From NCBI RefSeq assembly GCF_040412425.1, contig NC_089762.1, positions 18,163,712-18,227,711 on the forward strand: a stretch of DNA of 64,000 nucleotides, written 5' to 3'. This DNA is from Macrobrachium rosenbergii (taxonomy: Eukaryota; Arthropoda; Malacostraca; Decapoda; Palaemonidae). The first letter of the stretch is position 1. Every line of letters starts with the position of its first letter. Positions 49,551-64,000 of this stretch are shown piece by piece. Under the pieces are notes generated by a model that worked only from the letters and a program-made list of their open reading frames with translations, searched no databases and was not told the origin of the DNA. A program made the position numbers and the translations under genes.

Positions 49551-51366
49551 GTGAAGGAAGAGAGACTCAAGATGCCCTTCGCGCGACTCGTAAAATTAAC
49601 CCAACAAGTTTGGCTAGGCTCTTCCTCTCACGAAATGCCGCATTTAATTTCCGTGCTTGCATTAAGGAAAAACTGGGAAGATCTCAAAGAATCAGGTAAT
49701 TCTAAGAAAAATTTAGATAATCATCGTTTAACAAGAATCAGGAATGCTTGCCTGGGGTTTATTGTCAGGCGCATGGACAATAACCGTGAGTTCATTCACG
49801 TGCTTGTGATTCCTGTCTCAGTGTGAAAACCAGCAAGGTCGGGGAGGGGGATGGGGGACATTCGTGCTTGTATATATTGTACATGCATGCCTGCTGCAGC
49901 TGCTGCCGCGTGCATGCACCAGGACGACCTTGACATGCATACGGCATTCTTTCTTTCTCGCGATTTTTATTTTCTGGATTTGCAGGTTCCCTTCGTGCCT
50001 TCGTGGACTTTGAAACCCAGATAATGAGCACTGCCCAGTTTTACCTTTTGAGCACGAGGGAGTGTCTAACCTCATCCATCACGAGGCAAGGATGAAGAGT
50101 TTCACAGCCCAAGAAACAACAAACAAATATTAAGAGAATGAGGCGTCCAGTACCGTTTAGGAAACAGTCGACTTTGTAACAGCCATGCTTTCTCGATGAC
50201 GTCACCAATGAAATCTTTTCGCTTTGATGCCGTAGAAAAATAAAAGAAAAAGGAAAGGATTTGTTTTCTCGATTAAAGGATTCGGTAATATGAGAATTCC
50301 CGTGATCTCCTGCCATGAAGTCCGAGCTCACGGTCATCCTCAAGCAAGTGTAACTGGCTCTCATGTCTGGATGACACGGATGACCTAGTCCGAGGAGTTA
50401 TCGCGGGTGATCCGCTGGTTGAAGACTCTCGTTCAAGAAACATTTCAGCTCGGCTGTTGGAAGAGGTGTTTGTTAAGTCTTTTTCTTTTTCTCTTTCTTT
50501 TGTTGCAAAATGAAACTTTTCCGAAGGTGAGAGAATACTCTTTCATCTAATACGGGGTGCAAATAAATAAATCGTTTGCAAAGTTTAAAATAATGAGTTT
50601 TATATTATTATTTCAATTTTTTAAAGAATGTTTAGGTTTATAGATAAATATCTTGGCTTTCTTATTTCAGTTTTGTCAAGAATGTTTAGATTTACTGAAA
50701 ATAGGTAAATACCAATGGATTTCTTCAGACAAGAGGCTCGCCGCGAAAGATGTCACCATTTACTTTCCTAGAGAAAAAAAAAATGTGGTTTAGAATTGCA
50801 AGTCACGTTCAGTAAGTTTACGTAGACTGTTGTAAGAGTATTACTTGAGCGTGTTGTATTTAGGGGAGACTGGTCTTCTTGAAAAGTGATAGGAATAAAA
50901 CTAAAATATTGTGTACATTAACATTGTGTTGACACTTTCGATACAGAAGAGTCCAAAAGAGAGTAGTTCTTAGATGCAATGTTGGTATGTCTGCTGTTTC
51001 TACTTTTCTCTCTCTTGAATTGTCTTTACTTCTTTCTTTTCCACCGTTTCATTCTGCTCCTTTCCTTTATCATACCTTCTTCAGTTACTGTCCCCCTCTT
51101 TTGATTGTCGGTGTCTTTATTAGGTAGGGTTCCGAACTTCAGTATACTGTATTATAATGTTCTTTAATTATGTTCATTATGTTCTTCTTTTCATTTTCTT
51201 TGCGCATACTTGGGGTGAATTAACTATCTATGATCAGCGATGAATGCGATTGGTTTCGGTCAATTGCATTTCTCCCTCGGGCACTTATTAGAATGCGACG
51301 AAGTCCTTCCTTTGTCCATTGTATTAATTACTTCTTTTAACGCCGGTAAAATTTGTTACAGTAATT

Positions 51367-51368
<2 letters not shown>
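49550..51368. other. stretch without a recognised gene
   Basis: A 123-codon plus-strand frame (49455-49826) runs through the poly-T and continues with protein-like composition (ends VLVIPVSV). A 107-codon minus frame (50041-50364) was also not recognised. Confidence 0.4.

Positions 51369-51408
<40 letters not shown>
51369..51408. repeat. (CT)n microsatellite
   Basis: An uninterrupted CT run of about 40 bases. Confidence 0.97.
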
Positions 51409-51410
<2 letters not shown>

Positions 51411-53059
51411 TTCACTTCTACTCTGATATCGTTGTTGTGCCAAAAAAAATAAATGGTATACAGGCAATTAACAATTACAGTTTTTCCCAGTAACTTTCAA
51501 CGCCAGTTCCATTAATTCATTCCCCCAAATAGTTATAGCCTTATTGATCTCAATGCTTGATGCACTTAAAATAAGTTATTTCTTGTACATTTCATTTCAT
51601 TTCTACCATACCACAGTGCATCAGTCTAATTGTATCTAGACATTAACTGTATAACCTCAGCTGCTGAGATGAGGGTGGAATAAAGAGACCACCCTTTTAT
51701 TAACTTAGTCTTGCGATTGCTCCCGTCTTCAGTTTAATATTCCGGCTCTGAAATAAAATTATTGTAAAATCTACATAATATGTTATACTCTTGACAGAAA
51801 ATCTTATCGCAATGGTATAAATTAAAACAAAAATCGATGAGTTCTCTACGCATTGAGAAACTAACTCAGTCATTCGAACATTGATGGAAAAGAAAAGTAG
51901 ATATATGATAACTAAATGTGAAGCCACAGTTTATGAGAAAAAGTCAAATTTATGATCATTAAATCCCTTTCTGCATAAAAGACTAGAAATTACAGTAAAA
52001 GACAAGATCATAAAATAAAATGCTCTGGATTTACAAGTTGTAGCCTGGACAACCCTAGCAACGAAATGGTCTTCTTATAAGTGGCAAACTAGACTAGATC
52101 ACAGCATCTTTCTTGTATGCAGTCTAGTTTGTTAATCTTGATTCGTGAATCTGTTTATTACGGTTTACAAGAATAAAAAAAGTTTAGATATTCGCCTTCA
52201 GAATCCTTGAAGAACTTACGGTGATTTGTAAAATCTGTGAACATTATGCGGAAGGTTATTCGTTTTACGCTCTCATTGAACGCAAATTGTTAAGTTTCCA
52301 TTGTATGATTTTAAGGGCAGTGGTTTTCTCATGTGTCGAAATTATCCTCTTATGACTGCATGTACAGTAGATGTCACTTCTTTCTTCTTCTTGTGTTTTC
52401 CTTGTTTTTTATGCTTCTCTTTGTTTCTCTCGTCTTTCTTTTTTGGAAGTAATCGTTTTCTACCCAATCATCCCACGTTTAACGTTGAGAATGCGGAATC
52501 AAGCTCATTCTGTGGCAATGCGATTCAGGCACACAACTGGTTTTCCTGCTTTTAAATTGCACTGTCTTACTGCCCTCTTGGAAAATGAGATGACTCGATG
52601 AATGAATTTGACCCATTATTTTATTATCATTTCTAATTCCTAGATTAAATATGCTCTTCCAGTCAGTTTTGTTGTATGTCATACCGACATACAACGATTG
52701 GAACATATACTGACAAATAATTTTAAAAGTGGTATATTGTTTATCATCTTGAGAAGTAGATATTTTAATGAGAACGGAAAATAAATTAGAAATAACATTA
52801 AAGTTTGGCTGAAACGAGAGCACATTTCAAGCTTAATAGGTTGCTCTGAAGAGGTACTGTTACATCATTATTATCACTATATATCTAATATTGTTATACT
52901 AATTGATAGGTGCCTATGCTTTTATCTATCATCTATTAATCTTCACACCTATTTATTTTTTTGTCCTCTCAAGTGTTCCTGCGCTTCTGAAATTGCGTTT
53001 AATGGTTCAGTAGACAAGAGTTAAAAAAAAAAGAGAAAACCAGATTCTCATTGGTTTTA
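51409..53059. other. stretch without a recognised gene
   Basis: ORFs up to 114 codons (52479-52823 minus), not recognised. Confidence 0.5.
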
Positions 53060-53085
53060 TTCTCTCTCTCTCTCTCTCTCTCTCT
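53060..53085. repeat. (CT)n microsatellite
   Basis: A short CT run. Confidence 0.95.
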
Positions 53086-53636
53086 TTAGCTTCAAAGGCA
53101 GCCTCCAATAGAAGAATATTATGTTAAGAAGAATGTTCAAATCAGTCTTTCCAGCATCCAGAGCAACGTCATACCGTTACTGCACGTTCAGTCACGGCAT
53201 AAGAGGAAAATGTCTTTTGTCGTATCCGTCATAAATAATGGCGAAGTATACCGATTCCACTTGTCTCTCCAATACAGACATACGAGTTCCCTTGACTCTT
53301 GCCAGGGTTAAGATATAATATGACATAAGACAAATATATATACAGGATAATTTACTGTATAATAATGTTTTTAGTTTGTCCTGAAATATCTAGTGGTAAA
53401 TTACATGTTTTTAATGATCACAGTGGGAGAGAATATAACCCGAAAAAATACATTTAATCCTCACTTATTTTCAGGAAACTAATGATTATGCATTTTCTCG
53501 GTGCCTAACTGTATCTGATTGGTTGCATTGTAAGATTTCTTTCGCTCCATCTACTTACAATGAAAGTGAATACTGAGTTTGTGAATATTATATATACACT
53601 GTATATATGTATATATATATTGTATATATATACATA

Positions 53637-53638
<2 letters not shown>
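53086..53638. other. stretch without a recognised gene
   Basis: Nothing recognised apart from degenerate TA-rich sequence leading into the next tract. Confidence 0.5.

Positions 53639-53726
<88 letters not shown>
53639..53726. repeat. (TA)n microsatellite
   Basis: A TA run of about 87 bases. Confidence 0.97.
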
Positions 53727-53728
<2 letters not shown>

Positions 53729-54700
53729 CATTTACTGTGTACGACTTGTGATACTGTACGTGTGCGAACACTTGCAAAATATCTAAGGGAGATTCGAAAG
53801 AAAACGGAAAATGAACTTTTATGATAAAAAAAAAATTTGGGTTCATTGATTTTCGTATTTGCTTTCCGTTCTTTACAATTGAACGGGAAATAGCGTTAAC
53901 GTTGGCGAGAAGGAACACATGTTCTTGATGAAATAAAAATCAAACGAATGGTCTTCGTAAAACCATTGCAGCATTTTCCTCTGAATTCGAGTTTTTCTTT
54001 TACTTTTTTCTCTTTGCACTAACCATAAATACGTCCATTTCATTAAACAAATGTTTTGTTTCATTAAGGTTCAACCTTAATACTTCTCCAGCTTTAAAAC
54101 CATAGGCATTTTATCTCCTTGGGAACTATTCAGTATTTAAGAAAGTGAAAGTTTCAATTTGTGTTATCTTGGTAAAGGGAAATTCTTGGAATTTTTCTTC
54201 TTAATTTATGTCATCCTTGCATTCTTCACTCGGGTCATATTCCACTTCAGATTACAATTTTTATCTGAATATATTTCCAGAGTCACTTTCATCCTTCCAC
54301 AAAAAGTCGCTGTGGCAGTTTGATGGTGTACTCTCAAATCGCATAGGGAAAATTAATCATATTTGTATTTATTTGCATTTTCAGATTATGAACGACGTCA
54401 AGGATAACTATTAATGTCTAAATTCACCTTCATCATTAATGCTGATGAGGATAAAATAAGACCCTTTTCTTGTGTGTAAATCTTGGAACATTGTTAAAAA
54501 CACACACAAAATGCTGAAAGCCTTACGTGCTTTACGAGGGAATGAAACTTGGGGAATTTCGTTCCCTCTGACGATGAGGACAGTTGTCTTCGTAAAGCTT
54601 AATATCTTAAGTGTGTTGGAACGGTTTAACCAGATTTCTACACAAGAAAAGGGTCTTATATTATACCCATCTTTAAAGAACGTGATTGATCGTCATAGTA
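53727..54700. other. stretch without a recognised gene
   Basis: Short ORFs, none recognised. Confidence 0.5.

Positions 54701-54760
<60 letters not shown>
54701..54760. repeat. (TTA)n trinucleotide microsatellite
   Basis: A perfect TTA run. Poly-Tyr and poly-Asn frames across it are artefacts. Confidence 0.97.
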
Positions 54761-54762
<2 letters not shown>

Positions 54763-54819
54763 CGATGTTTCCGTCATAGGGGGCAGTCCAAGAGGCTATT
54801 GAACAATACCATATATGTC

Positions 54820-54824
<5 letters not shown>

Positions 54825-54888
<64 letters not shown>
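54825..54888. repeat. (GA)n microsatellite
   Basis: An uninterrupted GA run of about 64 bases. Confidence 0.97.
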
Positions 54889-54896
<8 letters not shown>

Positions 54897-57800
54897 TTAC
54901 AGAATAGGTGGACAAAAATGAAACAAACAACGAAGAGCAAAATCTTATTCCATTTCTTGGACGGTTTAACGTTCAAAAATTTTTGTTAAAATATTCTCAT
55001 TCAGATACTCCATTCCATTCCGATGACTGCACATAAACTGAAAATGAAAGTAAAAACCTCGTAGACTTAGCCCCACATAATCCCTGTAATACCTCAAAAC
55101 AATTACTGAAACCATCGGCTGGTACCTAATATATATCACATGTCAGCTATTTCTACTTACATCTAACTTTTAATTTCCTCCTCCTCTTTCCGTTTATAGA
55201 TCAAAAAAGAATTTGCACAAACACAACACCATGTTTACACTTATAATTAGAATGTATTTTATAGCCTCAGAATCTGCATAGCTGTTTTAATTGTTTTCAT
55301 TCTTATCTTAATGAATTAGTTACGATTTGCATTTTACTGCAATACATTACTCCCACTAGCGCCAGGGAGATTGCACGGCTAGGTGTATGTAAACGGATGT
55401 ACCGTCTGATAGGAAGATTCATACTTCAGCAATGAGGACGAAATTCTTATTCATATAATATAATTATTATTGTTGTTGTTGCTGTTGTTGTTGTTGTTGT
55501 TGTCACCTACTGAACAAATTCATAATTCGCATTGTCAGATTAGCAACAGAGTTTCGACAATCAAGTCTGGTGGTATGTGTGGTTGTGTTTGCGATTCCGT
55601 GTACCTTCACATCTGAGCATGCGCCGTAGACGACCAGATACATAAGTTAACTGATTACCTCATGTAAACTGACTCTTCAGCCCCCATGTTAAATGCTGAA
55701 ACACTTCAGTTTATTACTTGATGTACCTCTTGAATATAAAATACTCAATTTCATACATAGTGGTGTTCTACTTTTCAAGCCAAAATCGCCCTTTTATTGT
55801 TTTTCGAAGTTTCAAAATTCCAGAGTAAAAGGGCAAAAAATGTGAAGCATTCGCGGCCCTTACTTGGTTAGAAGTTTGTTGTAAAAGGCAGGTGAACAGA
55901 TTCGCCTTCGACCTCTGATCTAAATCATCCTTAGTGCTTTCACAGAGAATTCAGGGAGAAAATGTTGTGAAGAAACAGCGAAAGAATAAAGTAGATTTTA
56001 TGGTGTAGCTACATGCCGTGTTTGTTGAACTTCTCGAGTGTTCTTATATTGCCTTTTATTTTTACCTTTTTTTTTTGTTTTTTTTTTTTTGTTACCTCAA
56101 GTCAAGTGTTACCCACAGCTGGCAAATGATTAATTTCTGAAAACCAAAGAGTAAACAATTAAAGCAAGGATGTGTGTCAAGTGATGTGTGGATGACTTTT
56201 TATAGTGAGCAAATACATGTACCAGTATAAGTAAGTTAACCTTTAAAGACAGAAGTAACATTAAAAGATTTTTTTTAACAATGCCTTTTGGCTTTGATTA
56301 GGAAGAGTAACAGACGTTTGAAATAATGGATTCTATTATGAGAATACAGAATAGCACAAATTTGTTTTTATTTATATAATGTCTATTTTCAACAAAAAAA
56401 ATAAAAAAAAATGAGGAAGTATCATCGACTACAGTGCGGTATGATAGGGAAAATTTTCAGTTCTCTGTTATTGCAGTACTTATACTTTGTTAGGGCTCAT
56501 ATGTTAGAGAAACTGAACATGACAGCACCTTACACTGGTGAAAACAAATCGGTCTTTTTAGAGCAAAATGAACGAGGAAATGACAGACCGAGCGAGGGAT
56601 GCGCTTCGGTTGGGATTTCGCAGTGGAATGGCCTCGAATACTTTCACTTAAGAAAATTGTGCTGAGGGGTGTAAATGGATGTTAAATTGCCAGCTGTATC
56701 TTCTTTGCTCTTATTAGGAAGTGATCGCCACTTCTACTGGCAGTATTCAGCGGCTGGCCATACTACGAAACATTTTTTCCTGGGGCGTAACGAGAAAAAA
56801 TAAAATCTTGTTAATCAGCTGTTTCTATTATTATCTTCCACCATTTATGGAAGATATTAAACAAAAACTCTAAGGTTTCTATATGTTTATATGTTTTAGT
56901 TGCGTTTTGAAACACAGAAAGGTTAAATTTTTATGTCAGGAACAGAATACTCATGGTATCCTTTACTAATCGTAGATAAGATTTGAGTGCTGTTTTAACA
57001 GTTCAGTTTCCTGATGTTCTCATTTTACAAGCAATCGGATCTAAAAAAAAAAAATTTGCAATATGTAACAGTTATACTGAATGTTACTTAAAACGAGTTT
57101 CTTGTATATTCTGTTATGTTTGTACATTTGTGCGTGTGTGTGTGTCTGTCTGTCTGTCTGTTTGCGTGATACCAAAATCTTCAGACGTGAAAATATTATT
57201 TTGAAAGCGAGAATAACCAACAAAATTTTATCTGACTTGTGCCTTTGGCCTTTTTGCATGAGACCTGTCGATTACTATCAGCCAAGTCATTCTGAATACC
57301 AAGTTTTTAATCACTAAAGCACGTACATACTAAAGTGTCACATATCCTTTCATCGTTACTGGTTATGAAAAACTTGCCACAAAATAAGAATTCCATGGGT
57401 ATTACGGTTCCCAGGTCATAGTGCAAAAATGAACATGGTAGATTCCATTTAGGGATTAAAATACCAGTGTAAAAGCTGATACATCTAAAAAATAGTACAA
57501 GTAGTTTCAGAATCCATCAAAACGGTTTGAACACATTTTTTATTTGTATTAAACTGAAATTATAGGAGACGAATAGTATTTGAATCAAATTGTTCCCTCA
57601 TAAAACTGAGAATTTTTTTTTATGATGTTCCTTTCCTGGTAATTATTATGATAACATGACGGGCAAGTGGACTTAACTGAGATGCTTTTCTGAGGATCTG
57701 TTTAAAACGTTATGACAACTTGGATGGGGACACGGTGCGCAAACTCGCGGAGGATAAAAGTTATTCCTAAGTTCTTATAAATCCTATTAATCATTTTCTA

Positions 57801-58200
57801 AATAAAATGACTTTTTTCGTAAAAATAAAAAAAAATAATAATGATAATTCCAGAAGGGTTTACGTCGATGAATGGCCGCTACCGCTGGACATAACATTGG
57901 CAATTATCGTTAATTGCACGAATTCACGAAGGGTACCGAACTTTATTGTATTTTTGTTCTTTGAGCCTGTTTACTGATCGTTTTCCTTCTCCGCTAGTAT
58001 TGGAGTCTACATTTCTAAATATACTTACGTTCTCCATTCTCATTCCATCCACTTGGGTGTTCACTTCAATCTTTACTTCGTCAAAAATAGGACTTTGATT
58101 TTATTTACGTTTGAGATTTCCTTAAAACTTTTCAGGAATAGGGTCTCTCCGTTTGCATATCCACCATGCCATTGCCGCTGCTGTTAGATGAAGGTCCTAC
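54889..58200. other. stretch without a recognised gene
   Basis: Contains a (TTG)n run at about 55468-55503, poly-T near 56070-56091 and a GT/CTGT run near 57130-57162. ORFs are below 90 codons. No gene was recognised. Confidence 0.5.
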
Positions 58201-58560
58201 ATTTAGTTGATTATGATGTAAAACCAGTATAAACTGCGCCGAAGTTTCTTCGGCGCAATCGAGTTTTCTGTACAGCCGCTACAGCGTATAATCAAGGCCA
58301 CTGAGAATAGATCTATCTTTCGGTAGTCTCGGTATAATGCTGTATGAGCCACGGTCCATGAAACTTTAACGAAAGCCCGGTGGTGGCCTATCATATATTG
58401 TTGCCAGAGGCACGATAATGGCTAACTTTAACCTTAAATAGAATAAAAAAAATACTGAGGCTAAAGGGCTGCAATTTGGTATGTTTGATGTTTGGAGGGT
58501 GGATGATCAACATACCAATTTGCAGCCCTCTAGCCTCAGTAGTTTTTAACACCTAATATC
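58201..58560. repeat. decapod-type interspersed repeat with two hairpins
   Basis: Holds a perfect short palindrome GCGCCGAAG-TTT-CTTCGGCGC (58236-58256) and, about 200 bases on, a strong inverted repeat: 58453-58490 (ACTGAGGCTAAAGGGCTGCA...) pairs with 58504-58540 (...TGCAGCCCTCTAGCCTCAGT) around a loop of about 13 bases. The text between (CGGTAGTCTCGGTATAATGC, CCCGGTGGTGGCC) is like a high-copy repeat I recall from shrimp and prawn sequences. There is no coding capacity, so it would be a non-autonomous element if mobile. Confidence 0.75.
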
Positions 58561-59040
58561 AAGCAACATGGCAACATCGAACTTTAATAGAAGACTTACC
58601 ACCCTCAGAAGTTTCGATGATACTGAAGGCTATTCATTCAGCACATGGTGATCACATTAAAACTTTGGGATCTGAGCATCACTGTATGCATCACTGTGGA
58701 TGTCAAGTGTAAACACCAGTAAAAACAATAATGTTTTATCATCAATTTTCCCTCAGTCAGTGATTGAGAGCCAGCACTGTGCTAACTGTTCTCTAGTTAC
58801 TACTCTGGCCTGAGCAAGTGACAATTAGGAACATCTCGTAGCCGTACTTCATGTTCAACTCATGGCGCACAAAATCTTTCCTAGGCTTCAAAAAAGGAAC
58901 AAAATCAGTTCTCATAGCTTTCTGAGTTGTATTAATCATTTTAAGGACCTCTGCGTTTACCTAGTCGAATGTCCTGCTGAACTATTTTCAAAACGTAAAC
59001 AGAATCTACCTTATACATTCACCACATCATACAAAGATCT
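58561..59040. other. stretch without a recognised gene
   Basis: Possible continuation of the hairpin repeat, but no boundary could be seen. Confidence 0.4.
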
Positions 59041-59180
59041 GATGAATGTGTAATGGCCACATTGACCTCTTAACTCTTTGTTATTCTTAATACATTTGGA
59101 TGCGTTACCATTAAAACCCCGGGGGACTCAAACCCACATCAGCTTATGAAAATAGGTCAACGCTAAGCCATATCCTGCCA
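59041..59180 (-). mobile_element. tRNA-derived SINE
   Basis: On the minus strand A-box-like TGGCTTAGCGTT (complement of 59159-59170) and B-box GGGTTTGAGTCCCC (complement of 59122-59135) define a tRNA-like head. The tail (complement of about 59048-59110) contains GGATGCG, CATCCAAATGTATTAAGAA and ends TCAATGTGGCCATTACAC, which matches the tail of the SINEs at 36.9-37.3 kb (GGGCATTGTGGCTATTACAA). It is therefore a related subfamily. No TA tract follows this copy. Confidence 0.72.
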
Positions 59181-63377
<4,197 letters not shown>

Positions 63378-63421
63378 CTTGTGAGTCTTCTCCTTTCTTC
63401 TTGTGAGTCTTCTCCTTTCTT
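63378..63421. repeat. 22-bp tandem duplication at the 3' end of the RTE-like element
   Basis: Two copies of CTTGTGAGTCTTCTCCTTTC plus TT lie just after the element's stop codon on the minus strand. Confidence 0.9.
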
Positions 63422-63445
63422 CTTTCTCTGCATCTTTTCCCACTT

Positions 63446-64000
63446 CTATGTGGGGTCGACGTTTCTGACAGCTTTCCTCCTCCACCTGGCTCGGTCAAAC
63501 ACATCGTCCTCTGACAATTGTTTCTCTCTCAGATCTTCTCTAACTACATCCATCCACCTTCGCTTCGGACTTCCTCTCACTCTCCCACCAGGCACCTCCA
63601 TCTGCATCACTCTTCTCCCAACATATGTCTCATCCCTTCTCATCACATGGCCATACCACTGCAGTCTTCTTTCCTGGGCCTTTTTTGATAGTTACGACTT
63701 TAGTAGTTCCTCTTATTCTTTCATTTTTAATCCTGTCCATTTTTGTTGCTCCACACATCCATCTTAGCATTTTCATCTCTACAGCATCCAATTTCTTCTC
63801 TTGCACTCTCTTTATCGGCCATGTTTCTGCTCCATAGATCAAAGCTGGTCTCACTACTGTCTTATACACTCTTCCTTTAACCTTTATGTTGATTCTGCGG
63901 TTGCACAAGACACCTGACATCTTTCTCCAATTTTTCCATCCAGCCTGCACTCTTTGTGTTATTTCTACATTCAAATTTCTATCATCACCCACTGTTGAAC
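63446..64000 (-). pseudogene. RTE-like non-LTR retrotransposon ORF, C-terminus
   Basis: The minus strand enters from the right edge with RVQAGWKNWRKMSGVL, then GRVYKTVVRPALIYGAETW, MKMLRWMCGATKMDRIKNER and IRGTTKV. After a frame shift at the run of six T (63681-63686) it continues WYGHVMRRDETYVGRRVM, MEVPGGRVRGSPKRRWMD and VREDLREKQLSEDDV, ending DPT-stop at 63446. These are the signature C-terminal blocks of RTE-type reverse transcriptase-endonuclease ORFs. A one-base change near the T run would explain the shift. The upstream RT core and endonuclease lie beyond the window. The clade is assigned from recall of these blocks only. Confidence 0.88.

Noticed and set aside
54472..54976. 149-codon plus and 106-codon minus ORFs
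   Set aside because: Largely poly-Tyr/Asn and Arg-Glu/Leu-Ser from (TTA)n and (GA)n.

Overview
The window looks like intergenic or intronic DNA from a large, repeat-rich arthropod genome, most likely a decapod crustacean (shrimp, prawn, crab or crayfish). I base this on three things: at least 20 long (TA)n tracts and about 15 long (CT/GA)n tracts in 64 kb, an overall AT-rich background, and several dispersed repeats (notably the 58.2-58.6 kb hairpin repeat) that resemble repeats I recall from shrimp and prawn genomic sequence. The species cannot be named from the sequence alone. I found no convincing host gene exon, no rRNA, no functional tRNA and no CRISPR array. Many long ORFs are only translations of (TA)n, (CT)n or (TTA)n.

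Recognisable content is remnants of mobile elements. From left to right: a possible minus-strand solo LTR (10.17-11.36 kb); a Penelope-like retroelement fragment with the C-terminal part of the reverse transcriptase and a GIY-YIG endonuclease on the minus strand, followed by a shorter inverted copy of its own 3' part (15.5-17.1 kb); a composite repeat with a gag-like fragment (17.1-18.8 kb); a tRNA-derived SINE (24.2 kb); two short foldback sequences embedded in microsatellites (22.9-23.2 and 31.5-31.9 kb); a large inverted repeat made of two head-to-head tRNA-derived SINEs with (TA)n and (CT)n tails (36.6-37.5 kb); a clearly bounded Ty3/gypsy-type LTR retrotransposon with both LTRs and a 4-bp target-site duplication (42.46-45.96 kb); a decapod-type hairpin repeat (58.2-58.6 kb); a second tRNA-derived SINE sharing its tail with the 37-kb family (59.1 kb); and the 3' end of an RTE-like non-LTR retrotransposon running off the right edge on the minus strand (63.4-64 kb).

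All the element genes are damaged. The gypsy element has in-frame stops in gag, has lost protease and most or all of reverse transcriptase, carries a 254-bp tandem duplication in the integrase core, and has a stop where the third catalytic residue of integrase should be. The Penelope and RTE fragments are truncated and frameshifted. They do not form a working system and are best read as fossils.

The most interesting structural theme is that four separate loci combine a (TA)n tract with an inverted duplication of unrelated sequence (15.3-17.1, 22.9-23.2, 31.5-31.9 and 36.6-37.5 kb). This suggests that TA tracts in this genome are recurrent sites of element insertion, fold-back synthesis or template switching. 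The stretches between named features are AT-rich, carry only short ORFs I could not recognise, and are listed below so the reader knows they were examined.
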